From: Mactra quadrangularis
Lineage: Eukaryota; Mollusca; Bivalvia; Venerida; Mactridae
Assembly: GCA_025267735.1 (NCBI GenBank)
Contig: CM046303.1
Coordinates: forward strand, 55,321,403-55,385,402
Reading direction: 5' to 3'
Length of the DNA stretch: 64,000 nucleotides
Under the pieces are notes generated by a model. That model was not told the DNA's origin. It did not search any database and saw only the letters and a program-made list of their open reading frames with translations. This document shows positions 1 through 11,160 of this stretch, in pieces (position 1 is the stretch's first letter; each line of letters starts with the position of its first letter). Made by a program: the position numbers and the translations under genes.

Positions 1-922
1 ACAGTGAAACCTCAGATCAATAGTCCGTCAATATAGTACGAAACTCTTCATAATTGATACAGTCCGCTAAAAATATTCTTATATCTTGTCGATCTATCAC
101 CTGGTCCATTACCCTAACGCTCTTAAAATTAAGTGGTCCGCTACAGTGAAACCTCAGATCAATAGTCTGTCAATATAGTACGATACTCGTCATAATTAAT
201 TGATACAGTCCGCCAAAAATATTCTTATATCTTGTCGATCTATAACCTGGTCCGTTACCCTAACGCTCTTAAAATTAAGTGGTCTGCTACAGTGAAACCT
301 CAGATCAATAGTCCGTCAATATAGTACGAAACTCTTCAAAATTGATACAGTCCGCCAAAAATATTCTTATATCTTGTCGATCTATCACCTGGTCCGTTAC
401 CCTAACGCTCTTAAAATTAAGTGGTCTGCTACAGTGAAACCTCAGATCAATAGTCCGTCAACATAGTTTGAAACTCTTCATAATTAATTCAGTCCGCCAA
501 AAATAAGCTTACATTTCCTAGATCTATAACCTGGTTCGTTATTCTAACGCTCTTAAAATTAAGTGGTCCGCTACAGTTAAACCTAGGTGTAAATGACCGT
601 CAATCTATCACGATCAGACTTCATTATTGATACAGTCCGCCAAAAATATTCTTATATCTGCTCGATCTATAACTTGGTCCGTTTGTCTTATGCTCTTCAA
701 ATTAACTGGTCCGCTACAGTTAAACTTTGGTGTTAAATTCCATCATTTTTACTCTCTTAAAATTACCTGGTCCGCTACATAGATATCTCAGGTCAATAGT
801 CCGTCAATATAGTACGAAACTCTTCATTATTTAAACAGTCCGCCAAAAATAACATTACATTTGCTAGATCTATAACCTGGTCCGTGCGCTCTTAAAATTA
901 ACTGGTCCGCTACAGTTAATCA
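1..922. repeat. 142-bp tandem repeat array (about 6.5 units)
   Basis: Units begin with ACAGTGAAACCTCAGATC at 1, 143, 289 and 431, and with diverged versions at 573 and 716; a shorter unit follows, and a last unit begins near 777. Spacing is 142-146 bp. Every unit contains several GGTCCG or AGTCCGC words and the string CTTAAAATTAA. Divergence rises toward the right edge, where units become truncated. The left end is cut by the window, so the array is probably longer. No coding capacity was seen. It could be a satellite block or the central repeat of a larger mobile element. Confidence 0.9.
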
Positions 923-1799
923 TAGTTTGAGAAGATAGTTTGAGAAGATCGTAAATATAACTCAGCAAGAGTGAGAATAAAGTCAATGACAGACGATTAG
1001 GTTTCTTTATTTGTAAAGTCCGCTTAAATGACATAAACGGTATATCATTAAAATATTACATTTAATTTCTTGAATCGAAATTGTTTTCAAATGATAAAGT
1101 CTCTAACAGTTGAATTATATAACATTTATGTATACACATAACAATTTGTTATGAAGCAATTTATAGTTGAAATCTACAAGTTTATTTTAAAACAACTCGA
1201 AATTGGTATTTATGTATTTACATATGAATAAATATTAAATGTAATTTCCCAAAACTCTATCAATCTTATCTTTTGACCCATCCTCGGTAACCCAGGGTAT
1301 TACGTCAACGATAATATTCATAATGTATGAGTACCGTGGGTTACCGACGATGCTTTTGACCTATACCCAGACATAATATTGGCGAACTTCTTCAATACAT
1401 TTGTTATATAGGTATGTATGATCCGCATATTTGATATACTGTATCCGTATACTAATCTGGTCCGCTGGTCCATTGGTCCGCTGGTCCGTAAAATATACCT
1501 ACCCAGAAATTGTCTGCATAGTAAATCAGAGACACTTGTATCAATTTGCAGGTTAAACTGGTCAGATTTATTTTACAACATCTAAATTTTTGTATGAAAC
1601 TATTGATAATTGTTTAAACAGAGATAATAATTACAGTGTGGTCACCTGATTCTTCAGTATTGATACGTAGTTCGTGATGTGCTTGCATATTTTCTGAACT
1701 TTTACTTTAATGTTTTTTTCCCATTCTATTTTTTTTTTTTTGGAATAGATTAGAGAATAGATTATCTGCTTAACTTCAATTTAGTTTAAGCCAAAGAAC
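923..1799. other. AT-rich non-coding stretch
   Basis: No gene was recognised. It holds a small imperfect inverted repeat (1279-1353) and a cluster of four GGTCC words at 1458-1488 that echoes the motif of the preceding tandem array, so it may belong to the same parent element. Confidence 0.5.
1279..1353. repeat. short imperfect hairpin (snap-back repeat)
   Basis: Left arm ATCCTCGGTAACCCAGGGTA (from about 1280) pairs with the right arm TACCGTGGGTTACCGACGAT (from about 1332) with two mismatches in 20, enclosing about 32 bases. It may be a tiny foldback element; no target duplication was identified. Confidence 0.6.
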
Positions 1800-1913
1800 T
1801 TTTTTTCGTTTTTTCTTGACTATGCCTTTATTGTGGATTATTTCCCTTTGTAATTTTGGAGTTAAAGATTTTAAATCCGGCTTTATTGTGGTTTTGACAT
1901 TACATTTCTTGTT
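1800..1913 (+). mobile_element. fragment of Helentron-like element, family A (3' end)
   Basis: The stretch ends with AATCCGGCTTTATTGTGG and then CATTTCTTGTT, the same 3' end as the complete family A element at 3243-4702: sub-terminal inverted repeat, weak hairpin, TCTTGTT. The upstream bases match that element's central repeat (words such as GATTATTTCCCTTTGTAAT). Only the 3' part is present. Confidence 0.6.
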
Positions 1914-2189
1914 CGACTTTCAGTGGTTCATATGTTAACCAATGATAATGAAGTTATGAATGGTTGTGGAGACAATCTCCACTCTTTAGACGTTCGTCTC
2001 AAGAAATTTCAACTGTAAGGAACAGCTAGGTACTTTATTCTTTGATTTATATTATATGGACAACTCAACCTGTGGACAACTCTGATCCTGTATTATTTAT
2101 AATTCTAAGTTTAATATTTATGGAAGATATTGAGGAATGACATTTAATGATTATTTGATATTCATAGTTCTTTAAAAAGTTAGAATGAC

Positions 2190-3013
2190 ATTTAAAATAG
2201 GGCTGGGACGGGTAGAAAAATTGTACCCGGGTACCCGAGGCCGTATTACCCGCGGGTACCCGGGTACTCGCTGTTATAAATCATGAAAGAGTTATTACTC
2301 TTACATCCTGGCACTTGTTACTGCTTATGAAATAGGAACAATGTTTCCGAAGTTGTCTTTGTTGGCAAAGGAGAGTCTTGTAATTCTAGCAACTTCTGTC
2401 CCATCAAAAAGAGTGTTTAGCGTCGCAGGGCTTACAATCACAAAGCAGAGAGCAAGTCTTGACCCGAGTGTTGCCGTTGCAGTTAAGTTTATGAATAGAT
2501 ATAACAAATCCAGGTTACTTGCCACCTAGCCTTTTAATATCTGGTTTTCCATCGCCTATGTTTATTAATAAGTCCAAACCTGAAGTATGTCTGAATGTAC
2601 CTACACATAGTATTCCGTACCACGACCAGTATTGAAAATGCGTCTAATTAGGTTGTCCTCGTATGCGAACATTTTTCTGTGTTAACTGATAGTTGGAACG
2701 TATATTGACGTATATGAACATATATTGTTGATATTTTAGCCATTTCAACGAAATAAGACATAAATGCGAATCCAGCACTTTAGCGAAATTGTTCAAGAAG
2801 CTGGATTCATATTAGTTGGTTATACCCCCGTTACACCAAACATTTCATAATAATTCTGATCGAGGCAGATTTTTTAATTGCTGAAAAATCGAAACTTATT
2901 AATATGAAGTGTTTTATTTTACAGGTACTGGGTCATAACTTTGTACCCGGGTAGTAGCCTTACCCGACCCGATACCCGGGTACTCGAGTACACTTCCCAG
3001 CCCTAATTTAAAA
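2190..3013. mobile_element. hAT-family DNA element copy 1, with 8-bp target duplication
   Basis: The element proper is 2198-3005 (808 bp). It starts TAGGGCTGGGACGGGTAG and ends TTCCCAGCCCTA, a terminal inverted repeat, and both ends are rich in CCCGGGTAC words. It is flanked by an exact 8-bp duplication ATTTAAAA (2190-2197 and 3006-3013), the hAT signature. A 62-codon + strand frame (2341-2529) encodes the hAT C-terminal dimerisation region, with [25 protein letters not shown] and RASLDP recognisable. The rest of the transposase is absent, so this is a non-autonomous derivative. A second copy lies at 18435-19299. Confidence 0.93.
2341..2529 (+). pseudogene. hAT transposase C-terminal dimerisation remnant
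   Basis: Sixty-two codons match the C-terminal dimerisation domain of hAT transposases: hydrophobic start, then [14 protein letters not shown], then [18 protein letters not shown]. The RNase-H-like catalytic core and BED zinc finger are missing, so it cannot be an active transposase. The frame is intact and nearly identical in both copies, probably because both derive recently from one deleted source rather than from selection. Confidence 0.8.
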
Positions 3014-3242
3014 CCATTTTTTCAATCAAACAAATATTAATTTATGATACAGATTGAGTTGCTCTGGGATTGTGTTGTCTTCTGGTTGAGTGGTCCCGAC
3101 CCGCAACATGGGTTGTCCTGATCAAGTATTGTACAATTATTGTGACCTGAATGGTTTGAAGTCAAAGACAGTAAATAATTATACAGTTTGGAGATATTTT
3201 CACTTTGTGGCTTTTATTGAAAAATGAAAATGTTTATTCAAT
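3014..3242. other. non-coding spacer
   Basis: No gene or repeat recognised between the hAT copy and the Helentron-like element. Confidence 0.5.
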
Positions 3243-3374
3243 TTTTAGCCGGATTTTTCAACGAAAAAATTTGGCTAATAGTTTGGCAAAACATAGGCGG
3301 GTGGATGGGCGGATGGGCGGGTGGGCCATCGTCCGGTGTCGTTAACAATTACGTAAAAGTTTTTAATGTATCAT

Positions 3375-4010
3375 ATATTTTTTGCCATTTAAAGTCAGAT
3401 CTCTACGAAACTTTATACAATGATAACCTACCATGTGATGAACAGAATTAGACAGTAACCACAACTCTACCTGGCTTAATAATGGATTGTTTCCCTTTGT
3501 TTTTTTTGTGTTAAAGTTTTCAAATTGTTGGATATCTCTGCCATTTATGGTTAGATGTTTATGAAATTTCATACAATGATTACATACCATCTGTTGCAAA
3601 GCATTAGACAGTAATCACAACTCTACCTGGCTTAAAAATGGATTATTTCTCTTTGTAATTTTTGCGTTAAAGTTTTCAAATTGTTAGATATCTCTGCTAT
3701 TTCTGGTTAGGTGTTTACGAAATTTCATACAATGATTACATATCATCTGTTGAAAAGAATTAGACAGTAACCGCAACTCTACCATGCTTAATAATGGATT
3801 ATTTCCCTTTGTTTTCTTTGCGTTAAAGTTTTTAAATTGTTGGATATCTCTGCCATTTATGGTTAGATGTTTATGAAATTTCATACAATGATTACATACC
3901 ATCTGTTGAAAGAATTAGACACTTATGGCAACTCTACCTGGCTTAAATATGGATTATTTCCTTTTGTATTTTTTATGTTAAAGTTTTTAGTATGTTGGAT
4001 CTATCCAATA
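3375..4010. repeat. 156-bp central tandem repeats of family A element
   Basis: GATATCTCTG recurs at 3531, 3687 and 3843 (spacing 156), with partial diverged units on both sides. Each unit includes CATACAATGATTACATACC and ATTAGACAGTAA. Short open frames on both strands here repeat with the unit and are not credible genes. Confidence 0.9.
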
Positions 4011-4192
4011 GCAAGTATACTGGCATTTTCCTGTCATATTTTCATGCCATTTTGTTTCAAGAATTTCACCGTTTGCCCTACAAGATTTTTTTTTAACAAA
4101 ATTCTCTCACCAATTTCATACCATTAGTTTTGCATTTTCATTGATAGTTTTCATGTCTTATGCCATCTTAGTCAAATACCAACAAAATACTC

Positions 4193-4514
4193 AGATAAGA
4201 TACTTTATTTATTTCTTTCTTTATTGGAGTTAATGCCGTATCAAAACAATTTAGGTCATTTCACAGCTTCCAGCGCACCTAACCTAGCTTTCCTGGACCA
4301 TTGTCTATAACCAGTACTCACCTTCCCTCCCACAAGGCCGGAAACTTCTCCATATTATCTAATCAATGGAGGAAAATCCACATTATTGTCAAATTTTCAT
4401 GGAAGGGTATAACCTCCCTGGGTGGGATTCGAACCCGCACCCCCTCGGGCACAAGTATCCAAATCCTGGCGCGCTACCAACTGCGCTATCGACCTGGGTT
4501 CAGAGATAAGATAC
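4193..4514 (-). mobile_element. SINE family B, complete, with 11-bp target duplication
   Basis: The tRNA-like head lies at the right (reverse complement contains box A-like ATAGCGCAGTTGGTAGCGCG and box B-like GGTTCGAATCC). The tail at the left ends in an AATAAAGAAAGAAATAAA-like run after TTAACTCC. The exact direct repeat AGATAAGATAC flanks it (4193-4203 and 4504-4514), showing target-primed insertion into the Helentron-like element. Element proper is 4204-4503. Confidence 0.9.
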
Positions 4515-4845
4515 AATAGGACAAATATATAGTTACTGAAACTCTTTTTCTCTTCAAGATTCATTATTGCCCTTTGTATACCTTCTGATAAGCAATTTTA
4601 TAATCAAATGACTTTTTTTGTAACAACGTAAACTTGTTCTCAATGTTCCCATATGCAGAAAAATCCGGCTTTAATGTGGCTCCCACATTATCTTTCTTGT
4701 TGTTTTAGTTATGTTCTACTTATAGTTAAGTCTTAAAAAGTACATGTAATATAAAACTTTGTTTATAAGAAAAAGCATTACATTGATAATAGTTTTGGAG
4801 GCTTTGTTATTTCAGATGCTGATTCTTATAAATGTAATGCATTTT

Positions 4846-5494
4846 TATATGCCCGAAAGAATTTCGGACATATTATGTTATACCCCCTGGCGTCCGTCCG
4901 TCCGTCTGTTAGCAATTTGGTTTCCGGAGCATAACTTAAGTTCCATTTGGCCCACAATATTCAAACTTCATACGATGATTGTCCATATCAGGTAGAAGAC
5001 TCCTATTGATTTTGGGGTCACAAGGTCCAAGGTCAAGGTCACTATTACCTTAAAACTGAAAACAGTTTCCGGAGCATAACTTTAGTTCCATTTGGCCCAC
5101 AATATCAAACTTCATAGGATGATTGTCCATATCGGGTAGAAGACCCCTATTGATTTTGGGGTCACAAAGTCAAAGGTCAAAGTCACTATTACCATAAAAC
5201 TGAAAACAGTTTCTGGAACATAACTTAAGTTCCATTTGGCCCACAATATTCAAACTTCATACAATGATTGTCCATATCAGGTAGAAGACCCCTATTGATT
5301 TATTGATTTTGGGGTCACAAGGTCAACGGTCAAGGTCACTATTACCTTAAAACTTTTTTTCTCTACTTTGTTTTCCACAATTATTCATAATATGATATTC
5401 ATCTGAAATATTCTTATGTCTTACAAATGTTTCATCTTAACTAAAAAAACAACACTTTCGGGCATATAATGCTCTGCCCAGCGGTGCTCTTGTT
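4846..5494 (+). mobile_element. Helentron-like non-autonomous element, family B, short copy
   Basis: Starts TATATGCCCGAAAG (4846-4859), itself part of a short hairpin with CTTTCGGGCATATA-like bases; the exact inverted copy is at 5455-5468 and is followed by an imperfect hairpin GCTCTGC..GCGGTGC and TCTTGTT. A short GTCCGTCC microsatellite near the 5' end and three diverged repeats with AAGGTCAAGGTCACTATTACC fill the middle. It matches the large - strand copy at 46143-49945 in plan and in terminal sequences. Confidence 0.72.
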
Positions 5495-6749
5495 TAAAAT
5501 TGTTTTCATTTTATCATCAACCTTACAAAATGTACTTACAATAATATTTCTACAAAAGCAATCAATGACATTGAAGAATTTTTACAGTAAATTTCTATGT
5601 CTCAAACTTTTGGTTGGCCCTGTACATACACACAAAGAATATTATAAGTTATATACCCCAGTGCAATTAGTGGCTAGTTTCTTCACTATGATTAACTATA
5701 CATGTGTAATTAAGGTGAATAGTTGAAGAGTATGTGGAGTCAGCAGTAACCTCAGTAACTTTTACTGTTAGAAAGTTTGTAGTTCAGCAGTAAAATTTTT
5801 CTGCTTAAATTTTCAGCAGAAAACTAAAATGATGGTTGTTTTGCTCTAGGTTTCAATAATTATGGTAATGGTTATGAGTATGACGGCGATGATAATAGTC
5901 AAGTTGAATACATACACATTATAATATTAATCGAATTTGAGGAAACATTTAATATAATTAGAATGTAAATTTTAGGTACTGTTCTGAATGTTACTGTAGA
6001 CATCACCTTAATGACATACATTTAAATGAAGAACATATCGACATTTAACTGACAGAAAATAATGAGAAATAAGATGCATGAAATTGTAGCAGTAAAGACT
6101 TACTGCTGTACTGCTGTCATTGCTGATTTCACATACATTCAATAAAAAATTGTAATGATAAGTTACAGTTCTAATATGCTCAGTATTTATGAAACATGAA
6201 GTTATTTTTTCAAGATTAAGTCTAGTTCAACTTGTGCAAGACTGGCAATTATTATGACTTAGATTATGACTTAGTCATTTGAATTTGTGAATGATGTTGT
6301 ATCATTTGAACGAACAAAGTCACAGGCTTAGTTTAAATCCCAACATCAGCGTTGAATTTGTTTAGCCCAATAAAAAGTAGTTGAATGTTCACTGAGGATT
6401 GCAAGCTTTGACCGTCAGGGTAGCATATTATCAAAAATCTTACGACAATTTGATTTACGACTAAAATTAGTTGTAAGATGCTTGACAATATGGGCCCAGA
6501 TATGTTAAAGCATTAGATAATTATAAATCATGAATTAGGAAATGTTGTTGTTTGTTACCATACACAACAGCGTTAAAAGTATGGTTTTACATTGCTCTTA
6601 AAACTAACTTGCAGTAATTACAATGGGTGGTTATAAAACTCTCTTAGGTGGTCGATGTATAGAATATGTATGCTTTCCTAGTTTACTTAATTTATTTGAA
6701 ATTTTAAGACTAGCCCTTCTGTTGACTTAGTAATCTGTCATTATCAAAG
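5495..6749. other. non-coding stretch
   Basis: No gene, RNA or clear repeat is recognised. Open frames here are short and have no recognisable family features. It includes several CAGTA-rich words (5750-5830, 6085-6125) without clear periodicity. Confidence 0.5.
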
Positions 6750-6985
6750 CCGCGGCCATGGTGTAGTGGTTAGCATATCTGACTTCGAATCCGAAGAATG
6801 TGGGTTCGAGCCCGGTCGCGGTAGGTCATACACTTTACATGTGTTGTCGGCCTCGTGGTAGGGTAAGTTAGTACTGATGATAGACAAGTGTTCAGGAAAC
6901 CTATAGTAGGAAGAGCCGTTCGTCGTATATGTGACCTAAATATGTGTTGAATTCGACGCTAAACCCAATAAAAAACCATTTTCAA
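6750..6985 (+). mobile_element. SINE family D (tRNA-derived)
   Basis: The tRNA-like head at about 6752-6825 has a closable acceptor stem (CGCGGCC with GGTCGCG), box A-like TGGTGTAGTGGTTAGC and box B-like GGGTTCGAGCCC. The anticodon arm does not fold into a standard 7-base loop, so a functional tRNA gene is unlikely. The body ends with TTCGACGCTAAACCCAATAAA, the tail type shared by the other SINEs in this window. Confidence 0.75.
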
Positions 6986-7143
6986 TACTTTTTAATTGGA
7001 CTAAACAAAATCAACGTTGATTGTAGAGAAAGTGTGTTTAATGTTTTGATACTGAAATCTGAGCTTAAAAAACTTTAAAAAATGTAGTTTAGTCTGTCAA
7101 AATATCACACTTCAGATAAATTTTCTTGTTTGTTTTATTTCAG

Positions 7144-7255
7144 ATTGTTATAAACAGAAGTACTCATCAACCATATCAAGCTGGTGAATGTAAAACTATT
7201 GATCTCTGCAGTGGAAGAATCCTCCCATTGAATTTCATGTCCATTTTTTCGAACT
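7144..7255 (+). other. possible isolated exon, unidentified
   Basis: A good acceptor-like run (TTTCTTGTTTGTTTTATTTCAG, ending at 7143, quoted in part) precedes 36 open codons closed by a TAG at 7253-7255. The peptide, including STHQPYQAGECKTIDLCSGR, is not recognised. No upstream exon was found and the 69-bp minisatellite follows directly, so this is only a candidate terminal exon. Confidence 0.15.
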
Positions 7256-7257
7256 AG

Positions 7258-7566
7258 ACGTCTCGGACTTTTTGTCCATGAGATGTTTGTTGTCCATATA
7301 CGCGTGTCCTGCTGAAATTGAACAAGTCATCTCGGACTTTTTGTCCTTGAGATGTTTGTTGTCCATATACGCGTGTCCTGCTGAAATTGAACAAGTCATC
7401 TCGGACTTTTTGTCCTTGAGATGTTTGTTGTCCATATACGCGTGTCCTGAAATTGAACAAGTCATCTCGGACTTTTTGTCCTTGAGATGTTTGTTGTCCA
7501 TATACGCGTGTCCTGCTGAAATTAAACATGTTGTCTTGGACTTTTTGTCCTTAAGATGTTTGTTGT
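7258..7566. repeat. 69-bp minisatellite (about 4.4 units)
   Basis: Unit contains CATCTCGGACTTTTTGTCC, GTTGTCCATATACGCGTG and GAAATTGAACAAGT. One unit has lost three bases (CTG). Because 69 and the deletion are multiples of three, frames on both strands stay open for 90-110 codons and encode a 23-residue repeat. This is best read as a by-product of period length rather than coding evidence. An AATAAA lies just after the array. Confidence 0.9.
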
Positions 7567-7702
7567 TCAAATAAATTCAATAAATTTCTTGTTGTTTTAT
7601 TTTTCAAAAAGTAAATATAAACAAAGGACTGTCCCAACAATTTCGTACCAATTAAATTAACTTTTACGAAAAATTTTAAGGACTTGCCATTGCTAGCATT
7701 TT

Positions 7703-10495
7703 GATTCGTCCACAAACCATTTCGCCCCCAACTTTTTTTGGGTAAGATAATAGGGGACGAATCCTGGTTTACATTTTAATTCGTCCCTGAACTCATTCGG
7801 CCCAAACTTTCTTGGGTACGAAAATATTGAGGGACGAATCGGTTACATTTTGATTCGTCCCCAAACTATTTCGATCCCAATTTTTGTTAGTACGAAAATA
7901 TTGAGGGACGAATCTGTTTACAATTTGATTCGTCCCCAAACCATTTCGACCCCCAATTTTTGTTGGTACGAAAATATTGAGGGACGAATCTTTGTTTACA
8001 TTTTAATTCGTCCCCAAACCATTTCGACCCCAACTTTTTTGGGTACGAAAATATTGGGGAACGAATCTTTGTTTACATTTTGATTCATCCCCAAACCATT
8101 TCGACCCCAACTTTTTTGGGTACGAAAATATTGGGGGACGAATCTTTGTTTATATTTTGATTCGTCCCCAAACCATTTCGACCCCAACTTTTTTGGGTAC
8201 GAAAATATTGAGGGACGAATCTTTGTTTACATTTTGATTCGTCCCCAAACGATTTCGACCCCAACTTTTTAGGGGACGAAAATATTGGGGGACGAATCTT
8301 TGTTTATATTTTGATTCGTCCCCAAACCATTTCGACCCCAACTTTTTTGGGTACGAAAATATTGGGGGACGAATCTTTGTTTATATTTTGATTCGTCCCC
8401 AAACCATTTCGACCCCAACTTTTTTGGGAACGAAAATATTAGGGGACGAATCTTTGTTTATATTTTGATTCGTCCCCAAACCATTTCGACCCCAACTTTT
8501 TTGGGTACGAAAATATTGAGGGACGAATCTTTGTTTACATTTTGATTCGTCCCCAAACCATTTCGACCCCAATTTTTGTTGGTACGAAAATATTGAGGGA
8601 CGAATCTTTGTTTACATTTTGATTCGTCCCCAAACCATTTCGACCCCAACTTTTTTGGGTACGAAAATATTGAGGGACGAATCTTTGTTTATATTTTGAT
8701 TCGTCCCCAAACCATTTCGACCCCAACTTTTTGGGTACGAAAATATTGAGGGACGAATCTTTGTTTACAATTTGATTCGTCCCCAAACCATTTCGACCCC
8801 AATTTTTGTTGGTACGAAAATATTGAGGGACGAATCTTTGTTTACATTTTGATTCGTCCCCAAACCATTTCGACCCCAAATTTTAGGGGACGAAAGTATT
8901 AGGGGAAGAATCTTTGTTTACATTTTGATTCGTCCCCAAACCATTTCGACCCCAACTTTTTTGGGTACGAAAATATTGGGTGACGAATCTTTGTTTATAT
9001 TTTGATTCGTCCCCAAACCATTTCGACCCCCAATTTTTGTTGGTGTGAAAATATTGAGGGACGAATCTTTGTTTACATTTTGATTCGTCCCCAAACCATT
9101 TCGACCCCAAATTTTAGGGGACGAAAGTATTAGGGGAAGAATCTTTGTTTACATTTTGATTCGTCCCCAAACCATTTCGACCCCAACTTTTTTGGGTACG
9201 AAAATATTGGGTGACGAATCTTTGTTTATATTTTGATTCGTCCCCAAACCATTTCGACCCCCAATTTTTGTTGGTGTGAAAATATTGAGGGACGAATCTT
9301 TGTTTACATTTTGATTCGTCCCCAAACCATTTCGACCCCAACTTTTTTGGGTACGAAAATATTAGGGGACGAATCTTTGTTTACATTTTGATTCGTCCCC
9401 AAACCATTTCGACCCCAAATTTTTATTGGTGTGAAAATATTGAGGGACGAATCTTTGTTTATATTTTGATTCGTCCCCAAACCATTTCGACCCCAACTTT
9501 TTGGGTACGAAAATATTGGGGGACGAATCTTTGTTTACATTTTGATTCGTCCCCAAACCATTTCGACCCCAACTTTTTTGGGTACGAAAATATTGAGGGA
9601 TGAATCTTTGTTTACATTTTGATTCGTCCCCAAACCATTTCGACCCCAAATTTTTAGGGGACGAAAATATTGGGGGACGAATCTTTGTTTATATTTTGAT
9701 TCGTCCCCAAACCATTTCGACCCAAACTTTTTTAGGTACGAAAATATTAGGGGACGAATCTTTGTTTACATTTTGATTCGTCCCCAAACCATTTCGACCC
9801 CAAATTTTTAGGGGACGAAAATATTGGGGGACGAATCTTTGTTTATATTTTGATTCGTCCCCAAACCATTTCGACCCCAACTTTTTTGGGTACGAAAATA
9901 TTGGGGGACGAATCTTTGTTTATATTTTGATTCGTCCCCAAACCATTTCGACCCCAACTTTTTTGGGTACGAAAATATTGAGGGACGAATCTTTGTTTAC
10001 ATTTTGATTCGTCCCCAAACCATTTCGACCCCAACTTTTTTGGGTACGAAAATATTGGGGGACGAATCTTTGTTTACATTTTGATTCGGCCTCAAACCAT
10101 TTCGACCCCAATATTTGTTGGTACGAAAATATTAAGGGACGAATCTTTGTTTACATTTTGATTCGTCCCCAAACCATTTCGACCCCAACTTTTTTGGTAC
10201 GAAAATATTGAGGGACGAATCTTTGTTTACATTTTGATTCGTCCCCAAACTATTTCGACCCCAACTTTTTTGGGGTACAAAAATATTGGGGGACGAATCT
10301 GTTCATTTTTATTCGTCCCCAAACCATTTCGACCCCAACTTTTTTGGGTACGATAATATTGGGACACGAATCTTTGTTTACATTTTTATTCGTCCCCTAA
10401 CTCATTCGACCAAACTTTCTTAGGTACGTAAATATTTGGGGACGAATCTTTGTTTACATTTTGATTCGTCCCCGAACTCATTCGACCCAAATTTT
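7703..10495. repeat. 77-bp minisatellite of about 36 hairpin-forming units
   Basis: Each unit opens with GATTCGTCCCCAAACCATTT and closes with its own inverted partner GGGGACGAATC, followed by the 14-bp linker TTTGTTTACATTTT. The array is therefore a chain of about 36 self-complementary cassettes. Inside each there is a second small inverted pair, CCCCAA and TTGGG. Terminal units at both ends carry a different inner variant (CTCATTCG plus AAACTTTCTT), whereas central units are nearly uniform. A block of three units (8883-9113) is repeated exactly at 9114-9344. Many apparent 63-114 codon frames are shadows of the repeat. Confidence 0.96.
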
Positions 10496-10499
10496 CTTG

Positions 10500-10640
10500 A
10501 CTCAGTGGTTACAGTACTATAAGGTATTTCGTATCAGCGGTTACTATTCTTTAAGGCACCTCGTGTCATTGGTTTCATAATTTAAGGCACATCGTCTCGG
10601 TGGATACAATAGTATAAGACAACTTGCCTCAGGGGACACT
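10500..10640. repeat. degenerate 32-bp tandem repeat
   Basis: About four and a half diverged units of roughly 31-32 bp with the pattern CTCAGTGGTTACAGTACTATAAGGYA and TCGT. Adjoins the 77-bp array. No coding content. Confidence 0.6.
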
Positions 10641-11160
10641 ATAACCCAATTAAACTCTGAAGTCGCGAATGAGATTTTGAGATTTTAACTTACGGCCTCT
10701 TGAGTCGTAAACGGACACTTTATCACGTCGCCATTAAAGTTGAAGCTTGAAGGCAATGGAGTACAAATGACAAATAGTACCTATGCTATAAAAAACCCTC
10801 CTTAACATGATTCGTTCTAAGAGTTTGACTGTAGGACAGTCTAATAATGAAAATACACATTTCCAAATGGGGTTATTTACGTTAGGTACCAAATGTAACC
10901 CGATAAACAGTCCCAATATAGATTCGAACCCACGATCTCATGGGTCGTATGTGGACACTAGATACCTGGTCGCCATAAAAAGCTAGCTTGAAGACAAAGG
11001 AGTACGAATATCGTAATTATGAGACACCTATTTCACATAATACGGGTTTTTAAGCACTTTTAGCCAATGTATAATTGTGAAATACTGATTCCACCCCACA
11101 GCCCACAACTTATGCTCTCTTAAGACCAGTGCTTGCAGTTATTCTATAGCTGTCGAAAAA
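10641..11160. repeat. diverged duplicated segment with tRNA-like ends
   Basis: Two related segments start near 10680 and 10920. Both contain CGT..GGACACT, then CGCCAT, then AGCTTGAAGRCAA and GGAGTAC. The second begins with GATTCGAACCCACGATCTC, a box B-like sequence on the - strand, so these may be decayed tRNA-derived SINEs. No gene seen. Confidence 0.45.

Larger units (their letters stand above)
3243..4702 (+). mobile_element. Helentron-like non-autonomous element (HINE type), family A, split by a SINE
   Basis: The 5' end carries AGCCGGATTTTT (3247-3258); its exact inverted copy AAAAATCCGGCT lies at 4659-4670, inside the 3' end rather than at it. It is followed by a perfect 7-bp hairpin, AATGTGG/CCACATT with loop CTC (4673-4689), and then ATCTTTCTTGTT. 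This asymmetric arrangement (5' inverted repeat at the very end, partner internal to a 3' hairpin) is that described for Helentron-associated interspersed elements. The centre is filled by 156-bp tandem repeats and a SINE is inserted at 4204-4503. No Rep/helicase coding is present. Assignment to Helentrons rests on structure only. Confidence 0.7.

Noticed and set aside
6752..6825. Functional tRNA gene
   Set aside because: Box A and B and an acceptor stem are present, but the anticodon arm is malformed and a SINE body and tail follow.
7996..10111. Repeated 63-114 codon - strand frames beginning MGSKWFGDESK
   Set aside because: They are translations of the 77-bp minisatellite, recur with its period and shift frame from unit to unit; no protein family or splice signals.
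7258..10495. CRISPR-like array
   Set aside because: Regular repeats but no unique spacers; unit-to-unit differences are point variants. The genome is eukaryotic.
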